Counted from the first letter of the stretch, positions 9,701 through 19,368 are shown. The stretch is 27,514 bases of DNA from Chitinophaga pinensis (GCA_945870115.1 CAMBRH010000007.1:1-27514), one strand, 5' to 3'. The notes: generated by a model not told the origin, from the letters alone. Numbers and translations: made by a program.

Positions 9701-12700
9701 TCCACTGAATTTGTTAAACTAGAATTAGGATCTTCTGTAACTAAATTTCTTTTTTTCTTTAAAGCCAATAAATTGTCAAAATCTATTTCAACCATATTTC
9801 CATCTGGCCAAATATCTGTATCTAAAGAAGCTCCCCAAATTGTTGGACTAAGTGGCATTTCGTATTCGTAATAATTATCAGTAAAATCAGTTCCAAGTCT
9901 TACAAATAAAGTTACATCTTCATTATTTAGAGGTTTTGCTTTAGAAAATTCTTCAGCATGAACAAACAATTTCATTTTTTTGTAAGTACGAACATCAAAT
10001 TGTACATTTTTGTAGGCTGCACGAGCATCGCCGTCTTTTAAATCACAAACTTCCAATAACAATGATTGCTCATTCATTTGTCTTTGTTGCACTTGAGAAG
10101 GATCTACTTCTCTAACAATTGTTGGAGGAATTACATAATTTACAGGTTCACGTTGTGAATTTTCCTCGATGTTTACAGCACCAATATTGAAAGTTGTTAA
10201 GTTAGGATCTGTTTGAATAACTTCTCCTGGTGAAGTTAAATCATGCACATATCTTCTCCATTCACCACGGATAAATTCTAATCTTGCAAAACGTAAAACA
10301 ACTTCTTCATCAAAATCTTTCATGAACATACGCATAAATCGAATCGAACGAAAATCGGTAATTCCATTTATTACTCTTTGTGGTTCAGCTAAAGGAACTT
10401 TAAATTGAATCCAACGTTCTGTTTTATTTCCGTTTTTAAATTCTTGAATATTTGTAATGTAATTTTTTCCTACTTCTAAATCATTTGGTCTTAAACTTAC
10501 TTTGTATTGGAAATAACTTTCAGATTCAGACAAATTGTTATCTTGATTAATATCTTCATTGTCAGGCATATTTGTTGCTTGAGTTGGATATTTATCAGCA
10601 TTTGCTGTATCAGACATTTCGGTAGTTGGGGAATTTCCCTGCATTCCGTTGTATCTTTTGTAACGGGTTAAAATATCCGCAGCCTCAGAATCATAATTAT
10701 CATCACGATAAAAAATAAAATCATCATTTGAAGGGTCTGAAATCATTCTTGCTTTTACATCGGCTGATAAAGTTGTATTATTTTGAACCCAAGAAATATA
10801 AGATTGATAGGCAACTTTTTCTTGTTCATTTGTATATCCATCCAAGCCTAAATCTTGATTGATTCGTGTTGCAGGATCTGTATCAAAGGCATTTACAACA
10901 ACTTGCTGCGTTGAAACTTTTGCCCAATCTGTAGTATCAACATTTTCTCCAACTCCTGTTAAAGGAAGTCCATTTTCAAAACTTTTTCGAGAATCCGTTA
11001 AAACATCCTCTGAAATATTTCCTAAATTGAAATATAAATCTCCACCATTGTGTGTAGAATTAGGATTTACATTTTCCGCATCTTCATTGAATGGATCCAA
11101 CATCCAAAATTGGATGAATTCGATGTTTGTTTGCTCAAAATCATTCGTTGACAAGGAACGCATAATTCCTCCCCAACGATTTTGTGGATTTGAAAATTGG
11201 CCTGTTCCTAAGACAGTATTGGTTGTATCATAATTATACATTCCCCTTTCTGTAGGATAATATGCCAACTCTAACATCGGAATATTGGAGAAAGTCCCAA
11301 CTTGTTGTTGCAAATTTGGAAAAATATCTTGTTGTTGTACCAAACGCATTCTACTGTCAGAAAGCATTTGTGGGTCTTGTTTAATGTGCTGAGGCGTTAA
11401 ATTATTATTTTGGTAAAACAATAAATCAATCAAATACCAACTTGTTTTAGCTCTTTTAAAACCTGAACTTAGATTTTTTTTCGTTGCTTCAGGAAATAAA
11501 TCATTTTGACCTTGTGGAATTGAAGCTAATTTCCAAGCGCTGACTGTTCGTAAATCAATTGTACTTTGACTCCCTTCAAAATCATCGACATAAGAAACAC
11601 CTTCTTTGGAAATTGCTCTAGGAACTCCAGGAATTAAGTGGGCAATTTCTCCTGTAAATGAAATATTTGATTTTGCTTTCGTAGAAATTACTGGCAAGAA
11701 ATCAACTAATTTAGTCAAAAATGGTAAATCCTTTTTGAAAGCAATATCTAAACCTAAAACATTGTTTTTGAATGGTTCACTTCCCATGTCAACTTTCGCA
11801 GTAACAGGTCTTTCCATCATTCTCATCCACGTTGCACCTACATTAAAATCTTGTCCAAATCTATAATTTAAATGTGTTCCTAACAAAGATTTTGATTGAA
11901 AACCAAAGACAGAATTACTTTCAATAGAAATTTTAATTGGCGTATTTGATTCTAAAATTCCTGTATTTAATATTTTTACACGACCTAAATTGTAATCAAC
12001 GGTGAAATCTGTTCCTTCAACCAATTTTGAACCTCCAGCTGTAACCGTTACTGCGCCTTGCGGAACGTTTAGTGAATTTAAAGGAATATCTGAACTGATG
12101 GAAGACTGATATTGACCTCTGAATAAAAACCTATTTTTTGCAGGAATTTGCTGTGCTGCTGTTTTCGTAGAATCATATAATTCAGTATAGGCAATGGTAT
12201 TTGCTGTGATTTCAGGAATTCCTTGCGCAATCATTTTATCGTACAAGGTTTTTCCAAAAGGTTTAGCAGTTGAAAAATATACTCGTCCATTTTTTGGATT
12301 AATTGTTCCGCCATTTTCAGCCCTATTCCCTACAAAAGTCATTGGAGCAAAATCGAATAATCCATCAGAAAATGGTTGATTATTCATATTTAATTTATCC
12401 ATTTCTACTAAAGTCACCAATTGTTCTTTATCTAATCCAGCATAAGGGAAAAAATTTACAGGTAAACTAGTTTCTGGATTATTGTATAAAACATCCAATC
12501 TAAAACCTTGTTTGTCCAATTGATAAGCACCAATTGAATAAACATTTTTCATCATCAAATTCCAAATTTTCAATTTTGGTTTGGTAATAGTTGGTTTTAG
12601 AAGTTTTAAAATTAAGGCATCTTGTCCTGCAATTCCGTCTGTTGCAAATTCCCCAACTTGGTAGGTTTCGCCTTTGTAGGTATATTGGTAAGAAATTGCT

Positions 12701-14076
12701 AAAACTTCATCGTTGTTTAAGGATTGATTTAAAGAGATAAATCCTAAAAGTGGGTTGTAAGTAAATTCTTGTTCAGAAAGTTTTCGTGCATTTTCAACTT
12801 TTTCGTAATGTGTTGCTTGTTGAAAAGGTCCTGGTGCAATATTTTGAGCGGATAATGCAGATACAGATGAAGAAAATCCTCTAACTTGAGGTTGATTTGA
12901 CAACCAAGCATACATACTATTCGCTTCATTATCAGGTAAAGGAGAACTTGACAAAATTTGAGGTCCACCTTCTAAATATTCTGCTTTTGATTCACCCAAA
13001 TCGGAAAATGCTAAGATATTACGTGTATTTTCAGTATTGTTTACACGATTTGTCAACCAAACTTCAATTTTAGTTATATTTATTTCAGATTTCACAATTG
13101 GAAGTTCAGCCATAGCTGCATCGTAAGCATCAACGAAATATTGATTTAAGAAATAATGGCGATTTGCTTCGTAATTGTCAGCAGTGATTTCAAAATTTTG
13201 AACCTGTGCTTTCCCTGCAATATTAATTTCTTGTCTTTTTCCTTTGGAAGAGGCAGCAACACCATCGATAGTTAAGCGACCGAATTTAAGTTGTGTTTTT
13301 ACACCAAATAATGTTTGTGAACCTTGAATAAGAGAGGTGTTCAATGGTAAATTTACATTTCCTAATTCCACTTTCTGAATGATTTGATCTTCATCACCAT
13401 TCCAAGCTAAATTACTGATATTATCAAAATCAAAGGCAGCAGCTGTGTTGTAACTTGTATTTAATTTAACTCTAGTTCCGATTTGTCCAACTAAATTGAT
13501 TTGCATTTGTTGTTGAAAATCAAAACGCGTTACTCTTCTTTGTTTTACTGGAAGAATCGGATTATCATAACGAGAAGAATTTACACCTAAAGTTAGCTCT
13601 ACAGAACCTTGTGGACGAATGGAAATTTCGTCTGAGCCAAAAATATTTGTAAACACTTTACTTGGAATTTTTATTCCAGGAATTAAAGGTTGATTTTCTT
13701 TTGTTTGTTCATCAATTTTATCTTTCCAATTATCCGCTTGTGATTTTTTTCTTTCGTATTCCAAATACTCTTCCATTGTCATCATGGAAGGATTTCGGTA
13801 ATTTAGTCCAGAATTCCCAATAGTTTCTTTAAAAACATAAGTTCCAGTTTTTGGATCATAAACAATTGTCTGTTTTACCGAACTTGGATCACCTAAATCA
13901 AAACTTTGATTTGTTGTTTGAGTTGGATCAATGTTATTATTAATCGGAAATGGCAAAATCACTTGATTTGAATCAGGTGGATTTTGAGAAAAAACCTGAA
14001 AGCATGTCAATAACAAGAGACTTAATAAAGCTTTCTTTTTCAATGGATTATATTTAAAATTTTTAATGAATATCAT
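6751..14076 (-). CDS. sprA: SprA (Sov), outer-membrane translocon of the type IX secretion system
   Basis: A 2441-residue protein, close to the roughly 2400 residues of Flavobacterium SprA. The family forms a giant single-chain outer-membrane beta-barrel through which proteins with a C-terminal sorting domain are exported; it is needed for gliding in gliding species. A signal peptide spans about residues 1-31 (KKKALLSLLLLTCFQVFSQ). The remainder is rich in alternating polar/aromatic strands and contains the SprA-typical YVDDFEGSQS segment near residue 830. A strongly charged, Lys/Glu-rich stretch (MTPKELRKKLRLEKREERKK and onward, roughly residues 1925-1970) interrupts the barrel-like sequence. 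The start ATG shares a base with the ruvA stop (TAATG), pointing to translational coupling, and ruvA upstream is a conserved neighbour in Flavobacteriia. The frame is intact with no sign of decay. Confidence 0.96.
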   Translation of the reverse strand: MIFIKNFKYNPLKKKALLSLLLLTCFQVFSQNPPDSNQVILPFPINNNIDPTQTTNQSFDLGDPSSVKQTIVYDPKTGTYVFKETIGNSGLNYRNPSMMTMEEYLEYERKKSQADNWKDKIDEQTKENQPLIPGIKIPSKVFTNIFGSDEISIRPQGSVELTLGVNSSRYDNPILPVKQRRVTRFDFQQQMQINLVGQIGTRVKLNTSYNTAAAFDFDNISNLAWNGDEDQIIQKVELGNVNLPLNTSLIQGSQTLFGVKTQLKFGRLTIDGVAASSKGKRQEINIAGKAQVQNFEITADNYEANRHYFLNQYFVDAYDAAMAELPIVKSEINITKIEVWLTNRVNNTENTRNILAFSDLGESKAEYLEGGPQILSSSPLPDNEANSMYAWLSNQPQVRGFSSSVSALSAQNIAPGPFQQATHYEKVENARKLSEQEFTYNPLLGFISLNQSLNNDEVLAISYQYTYKGETYQVGEFATDGIAGQDALILKLLKPTITKPKLKIWNLMMKNVYSIGAYQLDKQGFRLDVLYNNPETSLPVNFFPYAGLDKEQLVTLVEMDKLNMNNQPFSDGLFDFAPMTFVGNRAENGGTINPKNGRVYFSTAKPFGKTLYDKMIAQGIPEITANTIAYTELYDSTKTAAQQIPAKNRFLFRGQYQSSISSDIPLNSLNVPQGAVTVTAGGSKLVEGTDFTVDYNLGRVKILNTGILESNTPIKISIESNSVFGFQSKSLLGTHLNYRFGQDFNVGATWMRMMERPVTAKVDMGSEPFKNNVLGLDIAFKKDLPFLTKLVDFLPVISTKAKSNISFTGEIAHLIPGVPRAISKEGVSYVDDFEGSQSTIDLRTVSAWKLASIPQGQNDLFPEATKKNLSSGFKRAKTSWYLIDLLFYQNNNLTPQHIKQDPQMLSDSRMRLVQQQDIFPNLQQQVGTFSNIPMLELAYYPTERGMYNYDTTNTVLGTGQFSNPQNRWGGIMRSLSTNDFEQTNIEFIQFWMLDPFNEDAENVNPNSTHNGGDLYFNLGNISEDVLTDSRKSFENGLPLTGVGENVDTTDWAKVSTQQVVVNAFDTDPATRINQDLGLDGYTNEQEKVAYQSYISWVQNNTTLSADVKARMISDPSNDDFIFYRDDNYDSEAADILTRYKRYNGMQGNSPTTEMSDTANADKYPTQATNMPDNEDINQDNNLSESESYFQYKVSLRPNDLEVGKNYITNIQEFKNGNKTERWIQFKVPLAEPQRVINGITDFRSIRFMRMFMKDFDEEVVLRFARLEFIRGEWRRYVHDLTSPGEVIQTDPNLTTFNIGAVNIEENSQREPVNYVIPPTIVREVDPSQVQQRQMNEQSLLLEVCDLKDGDARAAYKNVQFDVRTYKKMKLFVHAEEFSKAKPLNNEDVTLFVRLGTDFTDNYYEYEMPLSPTIWGASLDTDIWPDGNMVEIDFDNLLALKKKRNLVTEDPNSSLTNSVEYVGIDPENAKRLLKVKGSPNLQGIRTIMIGIRNPKKTDDNAWADDGLSKCGIFWVNELRLSDFQNGGGSAAVARMQVQAADFANVSMSGSYKGINWGSIESRVQERQRNEQINFDFNTNMQLGQFLGKRARLSLPFFYGYSIGVINPEYDPFNPDIKLKDYEDLVERKRRAQLGQDLNERKSYNFTNVRKERKDGATAHFFDISNFAVSYSYSENLRRDFNLDYDRTKLWKGGLTYAYSFNAKPIEPFKKVKFMQKSPWWAMVRDMNLYLTPKNISFNNDLQRSYNERKIRNNLAPDYEFSPVYVKSFFWNRTYTLGYDITKNLKFGFNANNRALFDEANGIVDRKLDPNSFKLFKDSIRTQMNTFGKTTDYTHDYNFSYNVPFDKIPILNWVTANAKYSGTYNWQRGPLGQSEYGNVIQNSRVVNLTAQMNFVTLYNKVPFFKKILDDGKQQRGTVKPKTTVPIKTNEKVEPEKPESEMTPKELRKKLRLEKREERKKKREEEAEKKRKGKVHPVAGYLGRLVMSVRNVSGTYVLNDGTLLPGFNQETRYLGFSNGFAAPVAGFNFGKQGYDIYGKENGFDIARTAADNNWLVQTPSLNRQHTITHSQNISGRATLEPMKDLTIELSLNRNYGLNSADFFRWNDLTSQYESQSKMETGTLTYSTISINSAFVKLGEEYKSETFDLLRANRVAASGVLGRLNENSQEIGSGYFSGYDGSQQEVVIGAFLTSFSGKTVNEKNINPFRNVPLPNWTINYNGLTKFEKTKKIFKNFVVKHGYTSTVSVAGLQTNLNAQIDDNGNPAAVDLNNNFISGRQMQSISISERFSPLIGVDATWNVKGQGLITKFEFKKDRNATLSLANNQLTEISGKEIVIGSGYKFSKVKFKKIKALNKFPPSDINLRFDFSFRDNSTIVRKVVENTNQATAGQRVISIKSSADYNIGQNVTIQLYYDQVINTPKIATSYPTGNTSAGIKIRLNLAGL

Positions 14077-14651
14077 TACAAAATCTTCAACGCGGATTTA
14101 ATTAATTGTTCAACACTTTCTTCTCCAGTACTAATTTTATCTAGTGCTTTGTCCACTATTTTCTTGTCAAAGCCTAAAGAAACTAATGCATTTAACGCAT
14201 CAAATCTATTTGTATTGCCTTGATTGAAAATATTTTCTGAAGAAATATTTAGTTTGGCTACTTTATCTTTTAAATCGATAATTACTCGTTGAGCAGTTTT
14301 TACCCCAATTCCTTTTATGCTTTGAATTGTTTTAACATCTTCTGTCGTAATTGCAGTGGCAATTTCCTCAGGAACCAACGATGAAAGCATAATCATCGCC
14401 GTATTTGGTCCAATTCCAGAAACAGAAATTAAGTAATTAAACATTTCTCGCTCATCTTTTGTAGAAAAACCATACAAAATTTGAGCATCTTCTCGAACGA
14501 TGAATTGTGTAAAAATAAAAATGGATTCCTCACTTTTTAAAGTCGAAAAAGTGTGTAAAGAAATTTTAACTTCATAGCCAACGCCATTGCATTCCACAAT
14601 TAAATTGGTAGGATTTTTTTCTATTAATTTTCCGTTTAAGTGACTTATCAT
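14076..14651 (-). CDS. ruvA: Holliday junction branch migration protein RuvA
   Basis: A 191-residue DNA-binding subunit that tetramerises on Holliday junctions and recruits the RuvB motor. It begins MISHLNGKLIEKNPTNLIVE with GVGYEV, the N-terminal OB-fold domain. Two helix-hairpin-helix motifs follow, VSGIGPNTA and IKGIGVKTAQR, at about residues 77-85 and 112-122. The C-terminal RuvB-contacting domain (DALNALVSLGFDKK, about 145-191) is present. The length is normal for the family. It overlaps the sprA start by one base and follows maeB by 96 bp; ruvB is not in the window. Pairing of ruvA with sprA is positional and need not mean a shared task. Confidence 0.95.
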   Translation of the reverse strand: MISHLNGKLIEKNPTNLIVECNGVGYEVKISLHTFSTLKSEESIFIFTQFIVREDAQILYGFSTKDEREMFNYLISVSGIGPNTAMIMLSSLVPEEIATAITTEDVKTIQSIKGIGVKTAQRVIIDLKDKVAKLNISSENIFNQGNTNRFDALNALVSLGFDKKIVDKALDKISTGEESVEQLIKSALKIL

Positions 14652-14686
14652 TTTTATCAGATTAAAGACCCGCTTCGCTATTAGAT

Positions 14687-14744
14687 ATAAGACCTAAGAC
14701 TTTTTTTAAACCGTCTTATGTCTTTCGTCTTTTACTATTAAGTC
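14687..14744. repeat. GTCTTA-type repeat with internal inversion, maeB-ruvA spacer
   Basis: The 96-bp spacer holds ATAAGACCTAAGAC (14687-14700) and, after a T-rich loop, GTCTTATGTCTTTCGTCTTT (14713-14732), so ATAAGAC and GTCTTAT can pair. ATTAAGTC follows at 14737-14744. Twelve bases are identical to the spacer after sprA (6715-6726). On the transcribed minus strand it would form a hairpin in the ruvA leader. Confidence 0.5.
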
Positions 14745-14747
14745 TAT

Positions 14748-17012
14748 TTACTTATTTTGTGCATCAACTACCGCAACTTTTACCATGTTAATAATTTCTC
14801 TTACAGAGCAACCCATTTGAACAACGTGAATTGATTTTTTCAAACCAACCAAAACTGGCCCAACGGATTCAACCTCCGTCATTTCTTGCAATAATTTATA
14901 GGCAATGTTTCCAGAAGATAAATTTGGGAAAATCAAGGTATTTACTTCTTTATTAGCTAATTGAGAAAAAGAAAATTTCTCCATCATCAATTCATTGTTT
15001 AAAGCGAAATTTGCTTGGATTTCTCCGTCAACGCATAAAGTAGGGTATTTTTCGTGTAAAATATCAACAGCTTTTGCCATTTTGACTGAATCTTCTCCAG
15101 GAGAAGAACCAAAATTTGAATAACTCAATAAAGCAATTTTTGGTGTAACTTTAAACTTACGAATTGTTTTTGCAACATTATTTGTAATCTCAGCGATTTG
15201 TTCAGCCGTTGGATTTAAATTTACGGTTGTATCAGCTAAAAATAATGGACCTCTTTTTGTAAGTAAAATGTATAATCCAGCAACAACCGTTACGTCTTTT
15301 TCTGTTCCAACTGTTTGAATTGCTGGACGCACAACGTCTCTGTAATTTCGAGTAGCACCAGAAATCATGGCATCTGCATCTCCCAATTCAACCATCATTG
15401 CACCAAAGTGATTTCTTTCACGCATGATTTGAATGGATTCAAATTCAGTAAATCCTTTTCTTTTCTTTTTCTCAAAGAAAGCTAAGCCGTATTTCAACCT
15501 TCGCGCTTCTTCTTCTTCCGATTTTGGATCTACAATCTCAAATTCATTGAATTCAAGCGAATATTCTTCAATTAAAGCTTCAATTCTTTTTCTTTTTCCA
15601 AGTAAAACAGGAAATGCAATTCCTTCGTCAGAAGCAAACTGGGCTGCTTTTAAAATTTTATAATTATCTGCTTCAGCAAAAACAACTCTTTTCGGATTTG
15701 ATTGTGCTTTAACAGTTAAGTTTCTAAGTAATTTATTTCCTAGACCTAATCTGCTTTTCAATTCATTTTCATACGCATCCCAATCTAAAATTGGACTTTT
15801 TGCCACTCCAGAATCCATCGCTGCTTTAGCAACAGCTGGTGCAACATAATATATCAAACGTTGATCTAAAGGTTTTGGAATTATTTGTTCTCGACCAAAT
15901 GAAATATTTTTATCACCGTAAGCTTCAATTACTTCTTCTGGAATTGTTTCCTTAGCTAAAGATGCTATTGCTTTTACGGCAGCCAATTTCATTTCTTCGT
16001 TGATTGTTGTTGCACGAACGTCTAAAGCTCCTCTAAAAATAAATGGAAATCCTAATACATTATTCACCTGATTAGGATGGTCTGATCGACCAGTTGCCAT
16101 TATAATGTCATTTCTAACCGACATTGCTTCTTTATAGGTAATCTCAGGATCTGGATTCGCCAAAGCAAAAACAATTGGGTCGTTGGCCATCGAAGCAACC
16201 ATTTGTTTTGAAACTAGATTTCCTTTTGAAAGTCCAAGGAAAACATCAGCTCCAACAAAAGCTTCTTGTAAAGTCATGTTTTTTTCGTGAGAACCAAAAA
16301 ACAATTTATTATCTTCTAGGTCTTTTCTTTCCTTGCATAGTAAACTTTTGCTATCGAACATGAAAATATTTTCAATTCTTGCTCCTAAAGTATGGTATAA
16401 TTTTGCACAAGACATGGCTGCCGCTCCAGCACCAGAAATAATTATGCGCACATCTTCGATTTTTTTATCAGCTAATTCCAAAGCATTAATCAAAGCAGCG
16501 GAAGAGATAATTGCTGTACCGTGTTGATCGTCATGCATTACAGGAATATCCAATTCTTCTTTTAATCTTCTTTCAATTTCAAATGCTTCTGGAGCCTTTA
16601 TATCTTCTAAATTAATTCCTCCAAAAGTTGGAGCAATTGCTTTTACTGTTTGAATAAAAAGTTCCGGATCGCTTGCATCAACTTCAATATCAAAAACATC
16701 AATATCAGCAAAGATCTTGAACAAAACTGCTTTACCTTCCATTACTGGTTTTGAAGCCAATGGACCAATATCACCCAAACCTAAAACAGCTGTACCATTT
16801 GAAATTACAGCAACTAAATTTCCTTTTGCAGTATATTTATAAACATCATCTGGATTTTCAGCAATTTTCAAGCAAGGTTCAGCAACTCCAGGCGAATACG
16901 CCAAAGATAAATCTCTTGGTGTAGAATATGGTTTTGTTGGTACAACTTCAATTTTCCCAGGTTTTCCTGATGAATGATAATCTAAAGCGTCTTGGATTCT
17001 AATTTTTGCCAT
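14748..17012 (-). CDS. maeB: NADP-type malic enzyme fused to a phosphotransacetylase-like domain
   Basis: A 754-residue MaeB-type protein that oxidatively decarboxylates malate to pyruvate, linking the citric acid cycle to pyruvate and NADPH supply. The malic enzyme half covers about 1-415: Tyr39 in AYSPGVAEPC and Lys94 in MEGKAVLFK are the expected catalytic pair, Glu136-Asp137 and Asp161-Asp162 (HDDQHGT) the metal-site region, and GAGAAAMSCAKL from 194 the nucleotide-binding loop. The second half (about 430-754, starting VFAEADNYKILKAA) resembles phosphate acetyltransferase; in studied MaeB proteins this part is regulatory and binds acetyl-CoA rather than acting as the enzyme. The preference for NADP over NAD is taken from the family and not read from the sequence. 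It has its own promoter and likely heads the transcript with ruvA and sprA. Confidence 0.94.
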   Translation of the reverse strand: MAKIRIQDALDYHSSGKPGKIEVVPTKPYSTPRDLSLAYSPGVAEPCLKIAENPDDVYKYTAKGNLVAVISNGTAVLGLGDIGPLASKPVMEGKAVLFKIFADIDVFDIEVDASDPELFIQTVKAIAPTFGGINLEDIKAPEAFEIERRLKEELDIPVMHDDQHGTAIISSAALINALELADKKIEDVRIIISGAGAAAMSCAKLYHTLGARIENIFMFDSKSLLCKERKDLEDNKLFFGSHEKNMTLQEAFVGADVFLGLSKGNLVSKQMVASMANDPIVFALANPDPEITYKEAMSVRNDIIMATGRSDHPNQVNNVLGFPFIFRGALDVRATTINEEMKLAAVKAIASLAKETIPEEVIEAYGDKNISFGREQIIPKPLDQRLIYYVAPAVAKAAMDSGVAKSPILDWDAYENELKSRLGLGNKLLRNLTVKAQSNPKRVVFAEADNYKILKAAQFASDEGIAFPVLLGKRKRIEALIEEYSLEFNEFEIVDPKSEEEEARRLKYGLAFFEKKKRKGFTEFESIQIMRERNHFGAMMVELGDADAMISGATRNYRDVVRPAIQTVGTEKDVTVVAGLYILLTKRGPLFLADTTVNLNPTAEQIAEITNNVAKTIRKFKVTPKIALLSYSNFGSSPGEDSVKMAKAVDILHEKYPTLCVDGEIQANFALNNELMMEKFSFSQLANKEVNTLIFPNLSSGNIAYKLLQEMTEVESVGPVLVGLKKSIHVVQMGCSVREIINMVKVAVVDAQNK

Positions 17013-17049
17013 ATTACTAATTTTAGTTTCTTGCTTTGAAACAAGCTGG

Positions 17050-17080
17050 CAAAGGTAACAATTTGACTTTATAAATACAA
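17050..17080 (-). promoter_or_regulatory. promoter of maeB
   Basis: On the minus strand TTG (17080-17078) is followed after 20 bases by TACCTTTG (17057-17050), a perfect match to the Bacteroidota -33/-7 pattern. The predicted start of transcription is about 30 nt before the maeB ATG. Between this promoter and the dnaK terminator (17081-17270) the DNA is AT-rich and I see nothing definite. Confidence 0.65.
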
Positions 17081-17269
17081 TCTATTTTTTGCTTTTAATA
17101 GGCTTTTTTTCCTTTTTAAACCTCATTGGAAAATAAAAACTTAAGAAAAAATTTCACTTTCTAACTTAAAAACTTAATTAGTATCAATTTTTCTTCATTG
17201 AGCACTTATTTCTAGTTTATAAGAAAAAGCATTCCATCTAAACTATATAGTAATTCGAAACTATGAATT

Positions 17270-17316
17270 AAAAAAAAATCCCGCTCTCTCGATAAATATC
17301 GTTAGAACGGGATTTT
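17270..17316 (-). terminator. intrinsic terminator of dnaK
   Basis: AAAATCCCG (17275-17283) pairs with CGGGATTTT (17308-17316); inside, CGATA (17290-17294) pairs with TATCG (17297-17301), giving a long interrupted stem. On the minus strand the stem is followed by an unbroken run of U from the A tract at 17270-17278. It lies about 58 bp past the dnaK stop. Confidence 0.88.
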
Positions 17317-17373
17317 AAATTATTTAGTTTTGATATTTGTGGCTGAGCTAACGCTTACCTATCAATAACTTCG

Positions 17374-19281
17374 TTACTTCTTTTCTGTTTCGTCAACTTC
17401 TTCAAAATCAACATCAGTTACTTCTTCTGTTGGATTTGAATTAGATGTGTCTTGTGCTCCTGCTCCACCTTCTTGTGGATTAGATGCATTGTACATATCT
17501 TGAGAAGCAGCTTGGAAAGCGTCGTTTAAACGTTCTGTTGCAGCGTCGATGTTGTCCATGTCTTTGATTTCAAAAACAATTTTCAAAGCAGCTAAAGCTT
17601 CTTCAATTGGTTGTTTTTTATCAGCAGAGATTTTATCACCGTATTCTTTCAACTGACGTTCAGTTTGGAAAATCAATGAATCAGCTTTGTTGATTTTTTC
17701 GATTTCTTCCATTTTCTTTTTGTCAGAATCTGCATTCGCAATTGCTTCAGCTTTCATTCTTTGAATTTCTTCATCGCTTAATCCTGAAGATGCTTCAATT
17801 TTAATTGATTGAACTTTTCCTGTTCCTTTGTCTTTAGCAGAAATATTCATAATTCCGTTTGCATCAATATCAAAAGTTACTTCGATTTGAGGAACTCCTC
17901 TTTGTGCTGGTGGAATATCTGATAATTGGAATCTACCTAAAGATTTATTGTCAGTTGCCATTGGACGTTCACCTTGTAATACGTGAATATCTACAGATGG
18001 TTGATTGTCTGATGCAGTTGAGAAAGTCTCAGATTTTTTTGTTGGGATAGTTGTGTTTGCGTCGATTAATTTCGTCATAACACCACCCATTGTTTCAATT
18101 CCTAAAGACAAAGGACAAACATCTAATAATAAAACGTCTTTTACTTCACCTGTTAAAACTCCACCTTGAATTGCAGCACCAAGAGCAACAACTTCGTCAG
18201 GATTAACACCTTTTGAAGGAGCTTTTCCGAAGAAACGTTCAACAGCATCTTGAATAACTGGAATACGAGTTGAACCACCAACTAAAATTACTTCATTGAT
18301 ATCAGCAGTTGTTAAACCAGCATTTTTCAAAGCAGATTTACAAGGAGCGATTGTTCTTTCAACAATTTTAGAGATTAATTGCTCGAATTTAGCTCTTGAT
18401 AAAGTTCTAACTAAGTGTTTTGGCACTCCGTCAACTGGCATGATGTATGGCAAATTGATTTCAGAAGAAGTTGTAGAAGAAAGTTCAATTTTCGCTTTTT
18501 CTGCAGCATCTTTTAATCTTTGTAAAGCCATTGGGTCTTTACGTAAATCAACACCTTCGTCATTTTTAAATTCGTCAGCTAACCAAGTAATGATTTCATG
18601 ATCAACATCATCACCACCTAAATGTGTATCTCCGTCAGTTGCTAAAACTTCGAAAACTCCGTCACCTAATTCCAATACAGAAACATCATGTGTTCCACCA
18701 CCGAAATCGAAAACAACGATTTTTTGATCGATACCTTTTTTGTCTAAACCATAAGCTAAAGCAGCTGCAGTTGGTTCGTTGATAATTCTTTTGATTGTTA
18801 AACCAGCGATTTCACCAGCTTCTTTTGTAGCTTGACGTTGAGAATCGTTGAAGTAAGCAGGAACTGTAACAACTGCTTCAGTTACTTCATGACCTAAATA
18901 ATCTTCAGCAGTTTTCTTCATTTTTTGAAGAATCATTGCAGAAATTTCTTGCGCTGTATATTTTCTGTCGTCGATTTCAACACGTGGAGTGTTGTTATCA
19001 CCTTTTACAATTTTGTAAGGAACTCTATCCGCTTCTTTTTTAACTTCATCAAAAGATGAACCCATGAAACGCTTGATTGAGCTAATTGTTTTTGTAGGGT
19101 TTGTGATTGCTTGTCTTTTAGCAGGATCACCAACTTTAATTTCTCCGCCTTCAATGAAAGCAACGATAGAAGGTGTTGTTCTTTTTCCTTCAGAATTTGC
19201 AATCACTACTGGTTCGTTTCCTTCCATCACTGAGACACATGAATTTGTTGTCCCTAAGTCGATTCCGATAATTTTTCCCAT
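17374..19281 (-). CDS. dnaK: chaperone DnaK (Hsp70)
   Basis: A 635-residue Hsp70 that binds exposed hydrophobic segments of client proteins in the cytosol, driven by ATP with DnaJ and GrpE. The N-terminal GIDLGTTNSC phosphate loop (residues 5-14), the FDFGGGTHDVSVLEL signature near 195 and VILVGGSTRIPVIQ near 335 are all present. The substrate-binding domain starts about 390 and the helical lid about 505. The tail ends in EEVTDVDFEEVDETEKK, close to the conserved EEVxDVDFEEV end. The length is normal. It stands alone with its own promoter and terminator; neither grpE nor dnaJ is adjacent. No CIRCE operator is seen upstream, so control by HrcA is not supported here. Confidence 0.98.
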   Translation of the reverse strand: MGKIIGIDLGTTNSCVSVMEGNEPVVIANSEGKRTTPSIVAFIEGGEIKVGDPAKRQAITNPTKTISSIKRFMGSSFDEVKKEADRVPYKIVKGDNNTPRVEIDDRKYTAQEISAMILQKMKKTAEDYLGHEVTEAVVTVPAYFNDSQRQATKEAGEIAGLTIKRIINEPTAAALAYGLDKKGIDQKIVVFDFGGGTHDVSVLELGDGVFEVLATDGDTHLGGDDVDHEIITWLADEFKNDEGVDLRKDPMALQRLKDAAEKAKIELSSTTSSEINLPYIMPVDGVPKHLVRTLSRAKFEQLISKIVERTIAPCKSALKNAGLTTADINEVILVGGSTRIPVIQDAVERFFGKAPSKGVNPDEVVALGAAIQGGVLTGEVKDVLLLDVCPLSLGIETMGGVMTKLIDANTTIPTKKSETFSTASDNQPSVDIHVLQGERPMATDNKSLGRFQLSDIPPAQRGVPQIEVTFDIDANGIMNISAKDKGTGKVQSIKIEASSGLSDEEIQRMKAEAIANADSDKKKMEEIEKINKADSLIFQTERQLKEYGDKISADKKQPIEEALAALKIVFEIKDMDNIDAATERLNDAFQAASQDMYNASNPQEGGAGAQDTSNSNPTEEVTDVDFEEVDETEKK

Positions 19282-19335
19282 TTTTCTTTTTATTTATTTT
19301 ACTTTTAATCTGCGATTTTAATCATTATCATAAGT

Positions 19336-19368
19336 CAAAACTTATTCTAATTTCATTTCATTAGTCAA
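19336..19368 (-). promoter_or_regulatory. candidate promoter of dnaK
   Basis: On the minus strand TTG (19368-19366), a 21-base spacer and TAAGTTTTG (19344-19336) resemble the -33/-7 pair, although the -7 box has one extra base before TTTG. The leader to the ATG would be about 48 nt. Confidence 0.4.

Noticed and set aside
10859..11233. 124-codon plus-strand frame opposite sprA
   Set aside because: It is an antisense frame kept open by the codon usage of sprA, with no domain, signal peptide or promoter.
13985..14076. SprA as a lipoprotein because of LLTC in its signal sequence
   Set aside because: Thr before Cys does not fit the lipobox, and SprA family members use a standard signal peptide.
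14687..14744. CRISPR array
   Set aside because: The repeated units are about seven bases, imperfect and without spacers.
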